NCBI RefSeq assembly: GCF_006874475.1
Contig: NZ_VIRM01000003.1
Coordinates: 62,001-126,000, forward strand
Direction: 5' to 3'
From: Microbispora hainanensis
GTDB lineage: Bacteria; Actinomycetota; Actinomycetes; Streptosporangiales; Streptosporangiaceae
Length of the DNA stretch: 64,000 nt
The position numbers and the translations under genes were made by a program. The notes beneath the pieces are model-generated. The model was not told where the DNA came from. It saw only the letters and a program-made list of their open reading frames with translations, and did no database searches. Below, in pieces: positions 17,405 through 28,057 of the stretch. Every line of letters starts with the position of its first letter. The stretch's first letter is position 1.

Positions 17405-19198
17405 ATGAGATCGCATAGCAGGCGGATCGCCTCGATGACGGCCGTGCTTGCGGCAGGCGCGCTCGCCCTCGCCGGCTGCGCCAAGGGCGGTGGCGGCGGG
17501 GCGCCCCAGGGCGCTGCGGGCACCTCGCAGAAGCCGCTGGAGAACAAGGCCGTCAGCGCCATCTCGGTCGGCACCGCGGCCGACTCCACCGGCCCCGCTC
17601 CCGAGGTGCCGGGCGCCAAGCCCGGCGGCACGGTCTACATGATCGACCGGGACGACTTCAGCCACCTGGACCCGGGCCGCGTCTACGTGAACTACAACTC
17701 CTCGGTGTCCCACCTGTTCACCCGCCAGCTCACCGCGTACAAGCACGACGACTCGGGCGACATCAAGCTCGTCGGCGACCTGGCCACCGACACCGGCACC
17801 ACCACCGACAACGGCAAGACGTGGAAGTTCACGCTCAAGGACGGCCTGAAGTGGCAGGACGGCTCGCCGATCACCTCCGCTGACATCAAGTACAGCTTCG
17901 AGCGCCTGTTCGCCGACTTCATCACCGAGGGCCCGGACTACGCCGAGACGTGGCTGGTGCCGGACCCGAAGAAGCCGTTCCGCGACCAGTACAAGGGCCC
18001 GTACGACGGCAAGGAGCTCGACACGATCGAGACTCCGGACGACAAGACGGTGGTCTTCCACCTCAACGGGGAGCACCCGGACTTCAACTTCACCGTGGCC
18101 ATGACCGGCTACGGCGCCGTGCCCAAGGCGCAGGACACGAAGCAGAAGTACGACAAGCAGCCGTTCTCCTCGGGTCCGTACAAGATCGTGAGCCACATCA
18201 CGGACAAGTCGCTGGACCTGGAGCGCAACGAGAACTGGGACCCGAAGACGGACCCGATCCGGCACGCGTACCCGGACAAGTTCCACATGGAGTTCGGCCT
18301 GCAGGCGCAGCAGACCACCGAGCGCTTCATGGCCGACACGGGCAACGACAAGCAGGCGTTCACCTTCCACAACCCGGTCGCCCCCGAGCGGGTCCAGGAG
18401 GTGCTGGGCGACGCCGAGCTGATGAAGCGGTCGCTGCAGGGCCTGACGCCGTTCACGACCTTCTACAACATCAACACCACGCGGGTCACCGACGTCAACG
18501 TCCGCAAGGCCATCATCACGGCCTGGCCGTCCAAGCAGATCCAGCAGCTCCAGGGCGGTGAGATCTCGGCCGGCAAGATCGCCACGACGGTCATGAGCCC
18601 GACGGTCCTCGGCTACGAGCAGTTCGACCTGTACAACAAGCTCCAGAAGCCCGAGGGCGACCCCGAGGCGGCCAAGGCGCTGCTCGCCAAGTCGGGCGAC
18701 CCGAACCCGACCGTCGTCTACGCCTACAACCAGACCCCGGTCCAGGAGAAGGTCACCGTCGCCATCAAGGAGGCGCTGACCAAGGCCGGCTTCAAGGTCG
18801 TGGCCAAGCCCCTCAACCCGACGACGTACTACGACGCCATCGGCCCGGTGGACAACAAGTTCGACATCTACTGGGGCGGCTGGGCGGCCGACTGGCCGAC
18901 CGGATCGACCTCGATCCAGCCGCAGTACGACGGCCGGCTGATCTCCGACAACCAGCCGAACTACACGCACCTCAACCTGCCGGAGATCAACGACGCCATC
19001 GACAAGGCGAACGCGATCAGCGACCCGACCGAGGCCGGCAAGGCGTGGGCCGCGATCGACCGGCAGATCATGGACCAGGCCGCGATCGTCCCCGAGTTCT
19101 ACCAGACCTACTTCGGTCTGTACGGCTCGGGTCTCGGCGGGGTCAAGTTCGACCCGATCGAGGGTGAGCAGTCGGCCCTCGACATCTACGTGAAGTAG
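17405..19198 (+). CDS. dppA: ABC transporter substrate-binding lipoprotein, DppA/OppA family (SBP_bac_5)
   Basis: The 597-residue precursor has a signal peptide ending in the lipobox LALAGC with Cys25 as the lipidation site, then a Gly-rich linker. The mature part shows SBP_bac_5 features: DDFSHLDPGRVYVNYNSS, WKFTLKDGLKWQDGSPITSADIKYSFERL, SSGPYKI and a C-terminal QAAIVPEFYQTYFGLYG. An AGGAAGG site precedes the ATG. It would bind peptides or related solutes outside the cell. Cluster 5 proteins of this size commonly bind oligopeptides. Confidence 0.93.
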   Translation: MRSHSRRIASMTAVLAAGALALAGCAKGGGGGAPQGAAGTSQKPLENKAVSAISVGTAADSTGPAPEVPGAKPGGTVYMIDRDDFSHLDPGRVYVNYNSSVSHLFTRQLTAYKHDDSGDIKLVGDLATDTGTTTDNGKTWKFTLKDGLKWQDGSPITSADIKYSFERLFADFITEGPDYAETWLVPDPKKPFRDQYKGPYDGKELDTIETPDDKTVVFHLNGEHPDFNFTVAMTGYGAVPKAQDTKQKYDKQPFSSGPYKIVSHITDKSLDLERNENWDPKTDPIRHAYPDKFHMEFGLQAQQTTERFMADTGNDKQAFTFHNPVAPERVQEVLGDAELMKRSLQGLTPFTTFYNINTTRVTDVNVRKAIITAWPSKQIQQLQGGEISAGKIATTVMSPTVLGYEQFDLYNKLQKPEGDPEAAKALLAKSGDPNPTVVYAYNQTPVQEKVTVAIKEALTKAGFKVVAKPLNPTTYYDAIGPVDNKFDIYWGGWAADWPTGSTSIQPQYDGRLISDNQPNYTHLNLPEINDAIDKANAISDPTEAGKAWAAIDRQIMDQAAIVPEFYQTYFGLYGSGLGGVKFDPIEGEQSALDIYVK

Positions 19199-19277
19199 CA
19201 GCAACCCGGGTCCGCCGTCCCCTCACCGGGGCGGCGGGCCCCCTGCCCGTCCCGCCCGCAGGAGCAAGTGCGAGACC

Positions 19278-20258
19278 ATGACCAGCTACCTGGTACGCCG
19301 CGTCGCCGGCGCCCTCGTGATCCTGATGATCATCAGCGCGATCACGTTCTACCTCTTCTACGCCGTCCCGCGTGACCCCGCCCGGGCGTTCTGCGGCAAG
19401 ATCTGCCAGCCCGAGACGCTGGCGTTGATCCGGCACAACCTGGGCATGGACGAGCCGCTGTTCGTGCAGTACTGGCACTGGCTGGCGGGCATCTTCACCG
19501 GCCGCGAGTTCGTCCAGTTCGGCGAGTGCCCGGCGCCCTGCCTCGGCTACTCCTTCGCCACCCAGGAGCCCGTCTTCGGCGCCATCGTCGACCGCTTCCC
19601 GGTGACGCTGTCGCTCACCCTGGGCGCGTCGGTGGTCATCCTGGCGTTCGGCATCATGACCGGCATGATCGCGGCCTGGAAGGTCGGGCAGCCGCTCGAC
19701 AAGATCGCCAGTGCCTCGTCGGTCGTCGGAGCCTCGCTCCAGATCTACTTCGTCGGGCCGCTGCTGGCGTTCTACCTCGTGGACACCCTGCAGCTGATCC
19801 CCCGCCCGTCGTACGTGCCGATCACCGAGAACCCGGTGGAGTGGTTCACCCACCTGCTGCTGCCGTGGGTGGTGTTGTCGATCATCTTCACCGCCAACTA
19901 CACGCGCATGACCCGATCGCAGATGGTCGAGCAGCTCGCCGAGGACTACGTCCGCACGGCCCGCGCCAAGGGCATGTCGAGCAAGGCGGTCTTCTTCCGC
20001 TTCGCCTGGCGTGGCGCGATGATCCCCATTGTCACGATCTTCGGTGTCGACCTCGCCACGCTCCTGGGCGGCGCGATCATCACCGAGCAGACGTTCAGCC
20101 TGCACGGCATCGGCGAGCTCGCCGTACGCGCCGTGCAGAACACCGACCTGCCGATGCTGCTCGGCGTGACCATCGTGGGCGCGGCGGCGATCGTCCTGCT
20201 GAACATCCTGGTGGACGTGCTCTACGCGTTCATCGACCCGCGGGTCCGCCTGACCTGA
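19278..20258 (+). CDS. dppB: ABC transporter permease, DppB type
   Basis: The 326-residue protein begins with the family-typical YLVRRVAGALVILMIISAITF and has about six transmembrane helices. The EAA loop reads EDYVRTARAKGMSSKAVFFRFAWR and is followed by GVDLATLLGGAIITEQTF. The large loop after helix one contains three or four cysteines (FCGKIC, ECPAPC), which is unusual for the exterior loop of DppB and might form disulfides. It pairs with DppC. Confidence 0.92.
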   Translation: MTSYLVRRVAGALVILMIISAITFYLFYAVPRDPARAFCGKICQPETLALIRHNLGMDEPLFVQYWHWLAGIFTGREFVQFGECPAPCLGYSFATQEPVFGAIVDRFPVTLSLTLGASVVILAFGIMTGMIAAWKVGQPLDKIASASSVVGASLQIYFVGPLLAFYLVDTLQLIPRPSYVPITENPVEWFTHLLLPWVVLSIIFTANYTRMTRSQMVEQLAEDYVRTARAKGMSSKAVFFRFAWRGAMIPIVTIFGVDLATLLGGAIITEQTFSLHGIGELAVRAVQNTDLPMLLGVTIVGAAAIVLLNILVDVLYAFIDPRVRLT

Positions 20259-20308
20259 GCCCGCCCTGCCAACGCCCTACCAAGTCGAACCGGGAACTGG
20301 AGCAGCAA

Positions 20309-21369
20309 GTGACCACCGTGTCGTGGAGCGGCGAGCCGGGGACCTCGCGCGGCCCCGGGCCGTTCCTGTCCGTCCGCGACCTGAGCGTCGAGTTCAGCAC
20401 CGAGGACGGCATCGTGCACGCCGTCGACAACCTGTCCTTCGATCTGGAGAAGGGCACGACGCTCGGCATCGTCGGCGAGTCCGGATCGGGCAAGTCGGTG
20501 ACCAACCTCGCCATCCTCGGCCTGCACGACCCCGCCCACACGAAGATCAGCGGGGAGATCTGGCTGGAGGACCAGGAGCTGACCTCGGCGGACGGCACCA
20601 CGATGGAGCAGCTCCGCGGCAACCGCGTCGCGATGATCTTCCAGGACCCGCTGACCGCACTGTCGCCGTTCCACACGATCGGCCGGCAGATCGGCGAGGT
20701 CTACCGCAAGCACAAGGGCGCGAGCAAGAAGGAGGCCCGCGACCGGGCCATCGAGATGCTCCGCCGCGTGGGCATCCCCCAGCCGGAGACGCGGGTGGAC
20801 CACTACCCGCACGAGTTCTCCGGCGGCATGCGCCAGCGCGCGATGATCGCGATGGCGCTGGTGTGCGACCCCGACCTGCTCATCGCCGACGAGCCGACGA
20901 CCGCACTCGACGTGACCGTGCAGGCGCAGATCCTCGACCTGCTCAAGGAACTCCAGCAGCAGTTCGGCACCTCGATCATCCTGATCACCCACGACCTCGG
21001 CGTCGTGGCCGGCACCGCCGACAACGTCATGGTCATGTACGCCGGGCGGGCCGCCGAGCGCGGCACCGTCCGGGAGGTGCTGCGCGAGCCGCAACACCCC
21101 TACACCTGGGGCCTGCTGTCGTCGATGCCGCGCCTGAACGCGTCCGTCGACGTCCCGCTGACGCCGGTGCGCGGCACTCCCCCGAGCCTGCTGAACCCGC
21201 CGTCCGGATGCCCGTTCCACCCGCGCTGCGACTACACGAAGCTCGCCGGGCCGGAGCTGTGCTTCGGCCAGCGGCCGTCGATCTCCCCGGAGACCGGGCA
21301 CGGCGACGCCTGCTACCTCACGCTGGAGCAGAAGAGGGAACTCCGCACCGCGAAGACCGAGGACCACGC

Positions 21370-21373
<4 letters not shown>
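20309..21373 (+). CDS. dppD: ABC transporter ATP-binding protein, DppD type
   Basis: The 354-residue ATPase contains Walker A GESGSGKS, signature [15 protein letters not shown], Walker [15 protein letters not shown] and switch [12 protein letters not shown]. The oligopeptide-type C-terminal cysteine cluster is CPFHPRCDY...CFGQ...C, which may hold an iron-sulfur site in this subfamily. The GTG at 20309 follows GGAG. The longer open frame upstream is the shadow of dppB. It overlaps dppF by ATGA. Confidence 0.93.
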
Positions 21374-22401
<1,028 letters not shown>

Positions 22402-22423
22402 CACGCTCTCACTGACACACGCC

Positions 22424-22465
22424 ACGGGCGCGGCCCCCTCGGGGGCTCGCGCCCGTCGCCGTTTT
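22424..22465 (+). terminator. Intrinsic terminator of the dpp operon
   Basis: A 15-bp near-perfect stem begins ACGGGCGCGGCCCCC and returns as GGGGGC then GCGCCCGT with one bulge. It lies 22 bases after the dppF stop and is followed by GTTTT at 22461-22465. It also separates dppF from the convergent rpe gene. Confidence 0.85.
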
Positions 22466-22526
22466 CCCGCATCCCAAGTACGCCCGCTGCCCGTGCCTGC
22501 ACCGGCGCCGGGCCGGACAAGGCCGT

Positions 22527-23198
22527 TCAGGCGGGCGGGGCGGCCCGTTCGGCGAGGCTCCTGAGCTCCTCGACGGCGCGGGCGGGGTCGTCCGAGCCGT
22601 AGACGGCGTTGCCCGCCACGAAGACGTCGGCCCCGGCCTCGGCACAGCGCTCGATCGTCTCCGCGGACACACCGCCGTCGACCTGGAGCCACACCTCGCC
22701 GCCGTACTTGTCGATCAGCGCCCGGGCCCGCGCCAGCTTCGGCAGCACGATGTCGAGGAATCGCTGCCCGCCGAAGCCCGGCTCGACGGTCATGACGAGC
22801 ATCATGTCGATCTCGGGCAGCAGGTCCTCGTACCCCTCGACGGCGGTCGCCGGGTTCAGCGCCAGACCGGCCCTGGCCCCGGCGGCGCGGATCGCCCGCA
22901 GCGTGCGTACGACGGCCTTGGCCGCCTCTGCGTGGACCGTCACACTTGCCGCGCCCGCCTCCGCGTAGTCCGGTGCCCACCGATCCGGGTCATGGATCAT
23001 GAGGTGGCAGTCGATCGGCGTCGAGGTGGTCTTCAGCAGCGACTCGACGACCGGCAGGCCGAGCGTCAGGTTCGGCACGAAGTGGTAGTCCATGACGTCG
23101 ACGTGGAGCCAGTCGGCGACGTCCTTGACGCGTGCGGCCTCGTCGGCGAGGCGGGCGAAGTCCGCGGACAGGATGCTGGGCGAGATCTGAACGGCCAT
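22527..23198 (-). CDS. rpe: Ribulose-phosphate 3-epimerase
   Basis: The 223-residue TIM-barrel protein has [13 protein letters not shown], the metal and catalytic residues in [15 protein letters not shown] (His and Asp) and CHLMI, then EPGFGGQ and [10 protein letters not shown]. It interconverts ribulose 5-phosphate and xylulose 5-phosphate in the pentose phosphate pathway. In related genomes it follows rsmB; here an MFS exporter and its regulator lie between. It has its own short upstream region and is convergent with dppF. Confidence 0.95.
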   Translation of the reverse strand: MAVQISPSILSADFARLADEAARVKDVADWLHVDVMDYHFVPNLTLGLPVVESLLKTTSTPIDCHLMIHDPDRWAPDYAEAGAASVTVHAEAAKAVVRTLRAIRAAGARAGLALNPATAVEGYEDLLPEIDMMLVMTVEPGFGGQRFLDIVLPKLARARALIDKYGGEVWLQVDGGVSAETIERCAEAGADVFVAGNAVYGSDDPARAVEELRSLAERAAPPA

Positions 23199-23278
23199 AG
23201 TGCCTGCAGTCTATTTCGCCCGGACCTGCGTCCCGCCCCTTCCCCCGGCGTCTCGGACGGCACGGCGCGGGCGTTCGC

Positions 23279-24565
23279 TCAGGCCTCGGCGGCGAGCTGC
23301 CGGTCATGCGGCGGCGGGCCGGTGGATTCGCCGCTCCCCCGATAGCCGGTGAGGTCGCGCAGGTGCCGGATCGGCGAGGCCAGCAGGACCAGCGGGATGC
23401 AGACGGCCGGGACGACGAAGATCAACAAGGTGGTCCGGCCGCCGAGCAGCCCGGCGACCAGTCCGGCGACCAACCCGCCGATCGGGATCGCGCCCCAGGA
23501 GACGAAGCGGACCGTGGCCATCACCCGAGACAGCAGGCCGGGCGGGCTGGCGATCTGCCGATAGGTCCGGGTCACCACACTGATCACCACGATGCCGGCG
23601 GCGAACACCACGTTGCCCGCGGCGAAGGCGGCGAAGCCCGGCCAGCCGGCGCCGAGGGGGACGACGAGCGCCCCGGCGACCGTGGCGAACCCGGCGACGA
23701 TCAGGGCGCGGGCGGTGCCGAGCCAGGCCGTGACCCGGTTCGTCAGGGCCGCGCCGATCAGCGAGCCGACGCCGTCCGCCGCCAGCAGCAGGCCGACGAG
23801 ACCGGGCGCGGCGTGCAGCTCGCGTACGAGATACAACGCGTAGAGCGCCTGCTGTGCCCCGCAGACCGTGTTGGCCGCGGTGGCGGCCCACATGCACGGG
23901 CCCATGACCGGGTGACGCACCACGAAACGCCAGCCTTCGCCGATCATCGCGCGCACCGGCGGCCAGCGGTCGGGTGCCTGTGCGCGGCGTTCGGGCAGGG
24001 TCCGCAGCAGCAGGGCGGAGACGAGGTAGCCGGCCGCGTCGACGAGGAGGGTGGGCACCGCCCCGAGCACCTGGACGACGAGGCCGCCGACGGACGGCCC
24101 GCCGAGCTGAGTGGTCGCGTGAGTGCCGGACGTCAGGCTGTTGCGCGACTGCAACTGCTCCCTGCTCACGATCGACGGCAGGAAGGTCGAGTTGGCGACG
24201 TCGAAGAGGACGTTCGCGAAGCTCGTCACGAGGGCCACGATCACCAGCTGGGCGACCGTCAGCCGGTCGAACCACCAGGCCAGCGGGATGGAGACGACCG
24301 CCGCCGCACGGGCCAGGTCGGCGCCGACCTGCACCCTTCGCATGGGAAGCCGCTGCACCACCACCCCGGCGGGCAGGCCGATCACGACCCAGGCGACATA
24401 ACCGGCGGCGACGATCAGGCCCATCTCGAACGCGGAGGCGTCGAGGACCGTCAGGGCCGTCAGCGGCAGCGCCACCGCGCCGACCGCCGAGCCGACCGCG
24501 CTGACCGTGCCGGCCGTCCACCACCGCCAGAAGACGGCCGCCCCGCCTCCGCTGTCGATTCCCAT
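23279..24565 (-). CDS. MFS transporter (MFS_3-type efflux protein)
   Basis: The 428-residue protein has about twelve transmembrane helices and the loop pattern of enterobactin-exporter-like or macrolide-efflux-like MFS proteins (FWRWWTAGTVSAVGSAVG, NSTFLPSIVSREQLQSRNSL). The ATG at 24565 follows GGAGAGG. It is divergent from an HxlR-redoxin regulator with a palindrome in the 55-base gap, suggesting regulated efflux of a toxic or redox-active compound. The substrate is unknown. Confidence 0.88.
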   Translation of the reverse strand: MGIDSGGGAAVFWRWWTAGTVSAVGSAVGAVALPLTALTVLDASAFEMGLIVAAGYVAWVVIGLPAGVVVQRLPMRRVQVGADLARAAAVVSIPLAWWFDRLTVAQLVIVALVTSFANVLFDVANSTFLPSIVSREQLQSRNSLTSGTHATTQLGGPSVGGLVVQVLGAVPTLLVDAAGYLVSALLLRTLPERRAQAPDRWPPVRAMIGEGWRFVVRHPVMGPCMWAATAANTVCGAQQALYALYLVRELHAAPGLVGLLLAADGVGSLIGAALTNRVTAWLGTARALIVAGFATVAGALVVPLGAGWPGFAAFAAGNVVFAAGIVVISVVTRTYRQIASPPGLLSRVMATVRFVSWGAIPIGGLVAGLVAGLLGGRTTLLIFVVPAVCIPLVLLASPIRHLRDLTGYRGSGESTGPPPHDRQLAAEA

Positions 24566-24588
24566 CCCGGCGCCTCTCCGTTCAGTGA

Positions 24589-24613
24589 GTTCCAATCTGG
24601 AACGCACTATACT
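24589..24613. promoter_or_regulatory. HxlR-type operator and promoter
   Basis: A perfect palindrome GTTCCA-ATC-TGGAAC (24589-24603) sits immediately before a strong -10 box TATACT (24608-24613) for the rightward gene. The predicted start coincides with the GTG at 24621, so the transcript would be leaderless. The site also lies just upstream of the divergent MFS gene. Confidence 0.7.
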
Positions 24614-24620
24614 GGAGCGC

Positions 24621-25493
24621 GTGAAGCGCGCCGATCTCCCCGACTCCGACTGCGGTATCGCGCAGGCCCTCGGAGTGATCGGCGACTGGTGGACGTTCCT
24701 GATCGTGCGGGACGTCGCCGGCGGCATCACCCGCTTCGACGGCCTTCAGCGTGAGCTCGGCGTCAGCCGTCGAGCGCTGACCGAACGCCTGGCCGGGCTC
24801 GTCGACCACGGGGTGCTGGAGAAGCGGCCCTATTCCGAGCACCCGCCGCGCTACGACTATGTGCTGACCGCGAAGGGCGAGGGCCTGCTGCCGGCGCTCA
24901 TCGCCCTGCAGGACTGGGGCACCAGACATGTGATGGGCGACGGGGCGCTGACCGCGACCAGCGAGGACGGGTCCGCCGAGAGCCGCCGCGTGCACGATCT
25001 GGTCGGCCGGAAGGTGCCGGACGTCGTGCTGGAACGGCACGACGGCGAACCGGTCACGCCCGCCGCGCCGGGCGTCTGGAGCGTGTTGTTCTTCTTCCCC
25101 GGCGCCTTCGCCCCGGGCACCCAGGGCTACCCGCCCGGCTGGACCGACATCCCGGGGACGAAGGGCTGCACTCTGGAGGCTCTCACCTACGCGTCACGGT
25201 GTGCCGGCTTCGAGGCGGCAGGAGCCGTGGTCCGAGGCGTGAGCACGCAGCGGCCCGACCAGCTGGCCGCCTTCGTCGCGCACGCGAAGTTGCCCTATCC
25301 CCTGCTGTCCGACCAGGACAGCAGGCTCGCCGCCGGGCTGCTGCTGCCGACCTTCCGGACGGCCGGCGCCGACCGCTTCAAGCGCCTGACTCTGCTGGCC
25401 GACCCCGGCGGGATCATCCGGGCGGTGCAGTTCCCGATCAACGATCCGGCCGGTTCGGTGGACGAGATGCTCGCCATCGTCCGCGATCGATAA
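24621..25493 (+). CDS. HxlR-family regulator fused to a peroxiredoxin-like (AhpC/TSA) domain
   Basis: The 290-residue protein joins two domains. Residues about 1-100 are an HxlR winged helix with its N-terminal sensor-position Cys (DSDCGIAQALGVIGDWWTFLIVRD). Residues about 120-290 are a redoxin fold (LFFFPGAFAPGT, PGWTDIPGTKGCTLEALTYASRC, LPYPLLSDQDSRLAAGL, RLTLLADPGGIIR) with peroxidatic-type Cys in GCT. This suggests a transcription factor that senses peroxide or electrophiles through its own redoxin module. It is likely leaderless and divergent from the MFS exporter, its probable target. Confidence 0.87.
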   Translation: MKRADLPDSDCGIAQALGVIGDWWTFLIVRDVAGGITRFDGLQRELGVSRRALTERLAGLVDHGVLEKRPYSEHPPRYDYVLTAKGEGLLPALIALQDWGTRHVMGDGALTATSEDGSAESRRVHDLVGRKVPDVVLERHDGEPVTPAAPGVWSVLFFFPGAFAPGTQGYPPGWTDIPGTKGCTLEALTYASRCAGFEAAGAVVRGVSTQRPDQLAAFVAHAKLPYPLLSDQDSRLAAGLLLPTFRTAGADRFKRLTLLADPGGIIRAVQFPINDPAGSVDEMLAIVRDR

Positions 25494-25505
25494 CGTCCGA
25501 GACCG

Positions 25506-27005
25506 TCAGGTGCGGCGCAGCAGCGCGAGGAACATCGCGTCCGTGCCGTGCCGGTGCGGCCAGAACTGGGCGTACGGGCCGTCTCCGAGGCCGGGCACCT
25601 CCGGCAGGAACGCGCGGGCGTCCAGCACCTCCACGCGGTCGCGCACGTCCTCCACCACCGCCCTGGTCTCGGCCAGGTGCGGCGAGCAGGTGACGTACGC
25701 GACGACACCGCCCGGCCGGACGGCCTCGAGCGCCGAGCCGAGCAGCCGCCGCTGCAGCGCGGTCAGCTCGGGGATGCTCCGGGGGTCTCGCCTCCATCGG
25801 GCCTCCGGACGCCTGCGCAGGGCGCCGAGCCCGGTGCAGGGGGCGTCGAGCATCACCCGGTCGAACGCGCCCGGCCGCCAGGCGGGCCGCGTGCCGTCGG
25901 CCGTGATCACCTTCGCCTCGCGGGTGGTGCCCCACACCAGCCGGGCGCGGTGATACTGCACGTCGGCGCCGAGCAGCCGGGCGCCGCGCTGGGCCGCCAC
26001 CGCGTCGAGCAGCCCGGCCTTCCCTCCCGGGCCCGCGCACATGTCCAGCCAGGTGGAGTCCTGGTCGAGCGGCACACGGGTCAGCGCGAGCGCCACGAGC
26101 TGGCTGGCCTCGTCCTGCACCGCGGCCCGCGCCCCCCCCACCGCCGGCAGGGAGCCGGGGTCGCCCTCCGGCAGATAGGCGGCGTACGGCGAGTAGGCGC
26201 CACGCTCGGCCCCCGCCGCGACCAGCTCCTCCACCGTCGCCCGGCCCGGCCGCGCCACCAGCGCCACGCGGGGCCGCTCGTTGTCGGCCTCAAGCAACGC
26301 GGCCGTCTCGTCCACGTCACCGCCGACCGCGTCGCGCAGAGCGGTGACGATCCAGCGCGGGTGGCTGTAGGCGATCGCCAGGTTGCCGATCGGGTCCTGG
26401 TCACGCGGCGGGGCGACGATCTCCAGCCACTGCTCCAGCGTGCGGCCCGCGACCTTGCGCAGCACGGCGTTGGCGTAGCGGGACGGGCCCGGCCCGACAC
26501 GCAGCCGCACGAGGTCGATGGTGGCGCTGACCGCCGCGTGGGGCGGGATCCGGGTGCGCAGAAGCTGGTGGACGCCCAGGCGCACCGCGTCGAGCAGCGG
26601 CGGGTCCACCTCCTCCGGCGGCCGGTCGCTGCACGCGGCGATGACCTCGTCGTAGGTCCCGAGGCCGCGCAGCGTGCCGTACGCCAGCTCGGTGGCGAGG
26701 GCCGCGTCACGGCCGGAGATCCGCCGCTGCCGCAGCAGGGTGGGCATGAGCAGGTTCGCGTACGCGTCGCGCTCGTCGACGGCGCGCATCAGGTCGTAGG
26801 CGGCGTTGCGCGCCTCGTCGCGGGGCGGGCGTCCGCGGCCCTGCCGCGGCTGCCCCGCCTTCGCCGCGTGCGCGGCCTGCCCGCCGCGTCCCGGCCTGCC
26901 GCCGCGCCCCGGGCGGCCCTGTCCGGAGTCGCCCCCCGGGCCGCCGCCCTGGCCACTCCTCTGGCCACGCCGCGCGCCGCCGCCCTGCCCTCTGCCCTGA
27001 TTCAC
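25506..27005 (-). CDS. rsmB: 16S rRNA (cytosine(967)-C5)-methyltransferase with RGG-rich N-terminal extension
   Basis: The 499-residue protein has an N-terminal NusB-like RNA-binding domain (about 65-210). The methyltransferase domain carries LDMCAGPGGKAG (SAM site), DAPCTGLGALRRRPEARW and TCSPHLAET with catalytic Cys. It methylates C967 of 16S rRNA. The first 60 residues are a Gly/Arg/Gln low-complexity tail ([18 protein letters not shown]), which may aid RNA binding. The GTG at 27005 follows GAGGGTG; an in-frame GTG at 27104 has no site. It follows fmt. Confidence 0.92.
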   Translation of the reverse strand: MNQGRGQGGGARRGQRSGQGGGPGGDSGQGRPGRGGRPGRGGQAAHAAKAGQPRQGRGRPPRDEARNAAYDLMRAVDERDAYANLLMPTLLRQRRISGRDAALATELAYGTLRGLGTYDEVIAACSDRPPEEVDPPLLDAVRLGVHQLLRTRIPPHAAVSATIDLVRLRVGPGPSRYANAVLRKVAGRTLEQWLEIVAPPRDQDPIGNLAIAYSHPRWIVTALRDAVGGDVDETAALLEADNERPRVALVARPGRATVEELVAAGAERGAYSPYAAYLPEGDPGSLPAVGGARAAVQDEASQLVALALTRVPLDQDSTWLDMCAGPGGKAGLLDAVAAQRGARLLGADVQYHRARLVWGTTREAKVITADGTRPAWRPGAFDRVMLDAPCTGLGALRRRPEARWRRDPRSIPELTALQRRLLGSALEAVRPGGVVAYVTCSPHLAETRAVVEDVRDRVEVLDARAFLPEVPGLGDGPYAQFWPHRHGTDAMFLALLRRT

Positions 27006-27127
27006 GGTGTCACCCTCGACCCTGCCACGACCCTGCCACGACCCTGCCCATCTCGATGCTGCCGCCTTCGGCCCTGTAACCTGCGACGTCACCTGCGATG
27101 TCACCGGCGACGCCGTCGCGGGGCCGT

Positions 27128-28057
27128 TCAGACCAGGGTCTCACCATCCGCGAACCGGACGCCGCGGCCCCATTCGGCCGCGCTCATCTGGCGCTTGCCC
27201 TGTGGCTGCACCTCGCCGAGCTCCACCGGGTGGGTGCCGGTCCCGACGAGGACGGACTTCCGCGTGGCCGCGATCTCGCCGGGGGCGAGCTTGCCCGCGT
27301 CGGGCGCGAGCCGCACCGGGCCGATCTTGACCCGCTGGCCGCGGAACTCGGCCCACGCACCGGGAGCCGGAGTGCAGGCCCGCACCAGCCGGTCGACCCG
27401 CATCGCGGGCGCGGTCCAGTCGATCCTGGCGTCCTCGACCGTGATCTTGGGGGCGATGCTGACGCCGTCGGCGGGCTGCGGGCGCGCCTCCAGCGTGCCG
27501 TCCTCGATCCCGTCGAGCGTGGCCAGCAGCAGGCCCGCGCCGGCCTCCGCGAGCCGGGCCAGCAGGGCGCCGCTCGTGTCGTCCGGCCGGATCTGCTCGG
27601 TGAGCACGCCGAACACCGGCCCCGCGTCCAGCTCCTTCACGATGCGGAAGGTCGAGGCGCCGGTGACGTCGTCGCCGTGCAGCACGGCGTGCTGCACGGG
27701 CGCCGCGCCGCGCCAGGCGGGCAGCACGGAGAAGTGCAGGTTGATCCACCCCTGCGGGGGGATGTCGAGCGCCGCCTGCGGCAGCAGGGCGCCGTACGCG
27801 ACCACAGGGCAGCAGTCGGGGCCGATCGCCCTCAGCCGGTCGAGGAACTCCGGGTCTGCGGCCTTCGCCGGCTTGAGCACCTCGATCCCCGACTCCTCCG
27901 CGAGCTGCGCCACCGGGCTGGGATGCACCTTGCGGCCACGGCCCGACTGCGCGTCCGGCCGGGTCACCACGGCCGCCACCTCGTGCCGGGGCGAGTCCAG
28001 CAGGGCGCGCAGCGACGGAAGCGCGGTGTCGGGCGTGCCGGCGAAGACCAGGCGCAC
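27128..28057 (-). CDS. fmt: Methionyl-tRNA formyltransferase
   Basis: The 309-residue protein begins [20 protein letters not shown] and contains the catalytic region [22 protein letters not shown] with the conserved His and the loop GRGRKV. It formylates initiator Met-tRNA using formyltetrahydrofolate. The GTG start shares its first base with the def stop (TAGTG), so fmt and def are coupled. Upstream in-frame ATGs lie inside def and are rejected. Confidence 0.95.
   Translation of the reverse strand: MRLVFAGTPDTALPSLRALLDSPRHEVAAVVTRPDAQSGRGRKVHPSPVAQLAEESGIEVLKPAKAADPEFLDRLRAIGPDCCPVVAYGALLPQAALDIPPQGWINLHFSVLPAWRGAAPVQHAVLHGDDVTGASTFRIVKELDAGPVFGVLTEQIRPDDTSGALLARLAEAGAGLLLATLDGIEDGTLEARPQPADGVSIAPKITVEDARIDWTAPAMRVDRLVRACTPAPGAWAEFRGQRVKIGPVRLAPDAGKLAPGEIAATRKSVLVGTGTHPVELGEVQPQGKRQMSAAEWGRGVRFADGETLV

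Noticed and set aside
17270..19204. Minus-strand frame of 644 codons opposite dppA
   Set aside because: Shadow of dppA, whose signal peptide and SBP_bac_5 motifs are unambiguous.
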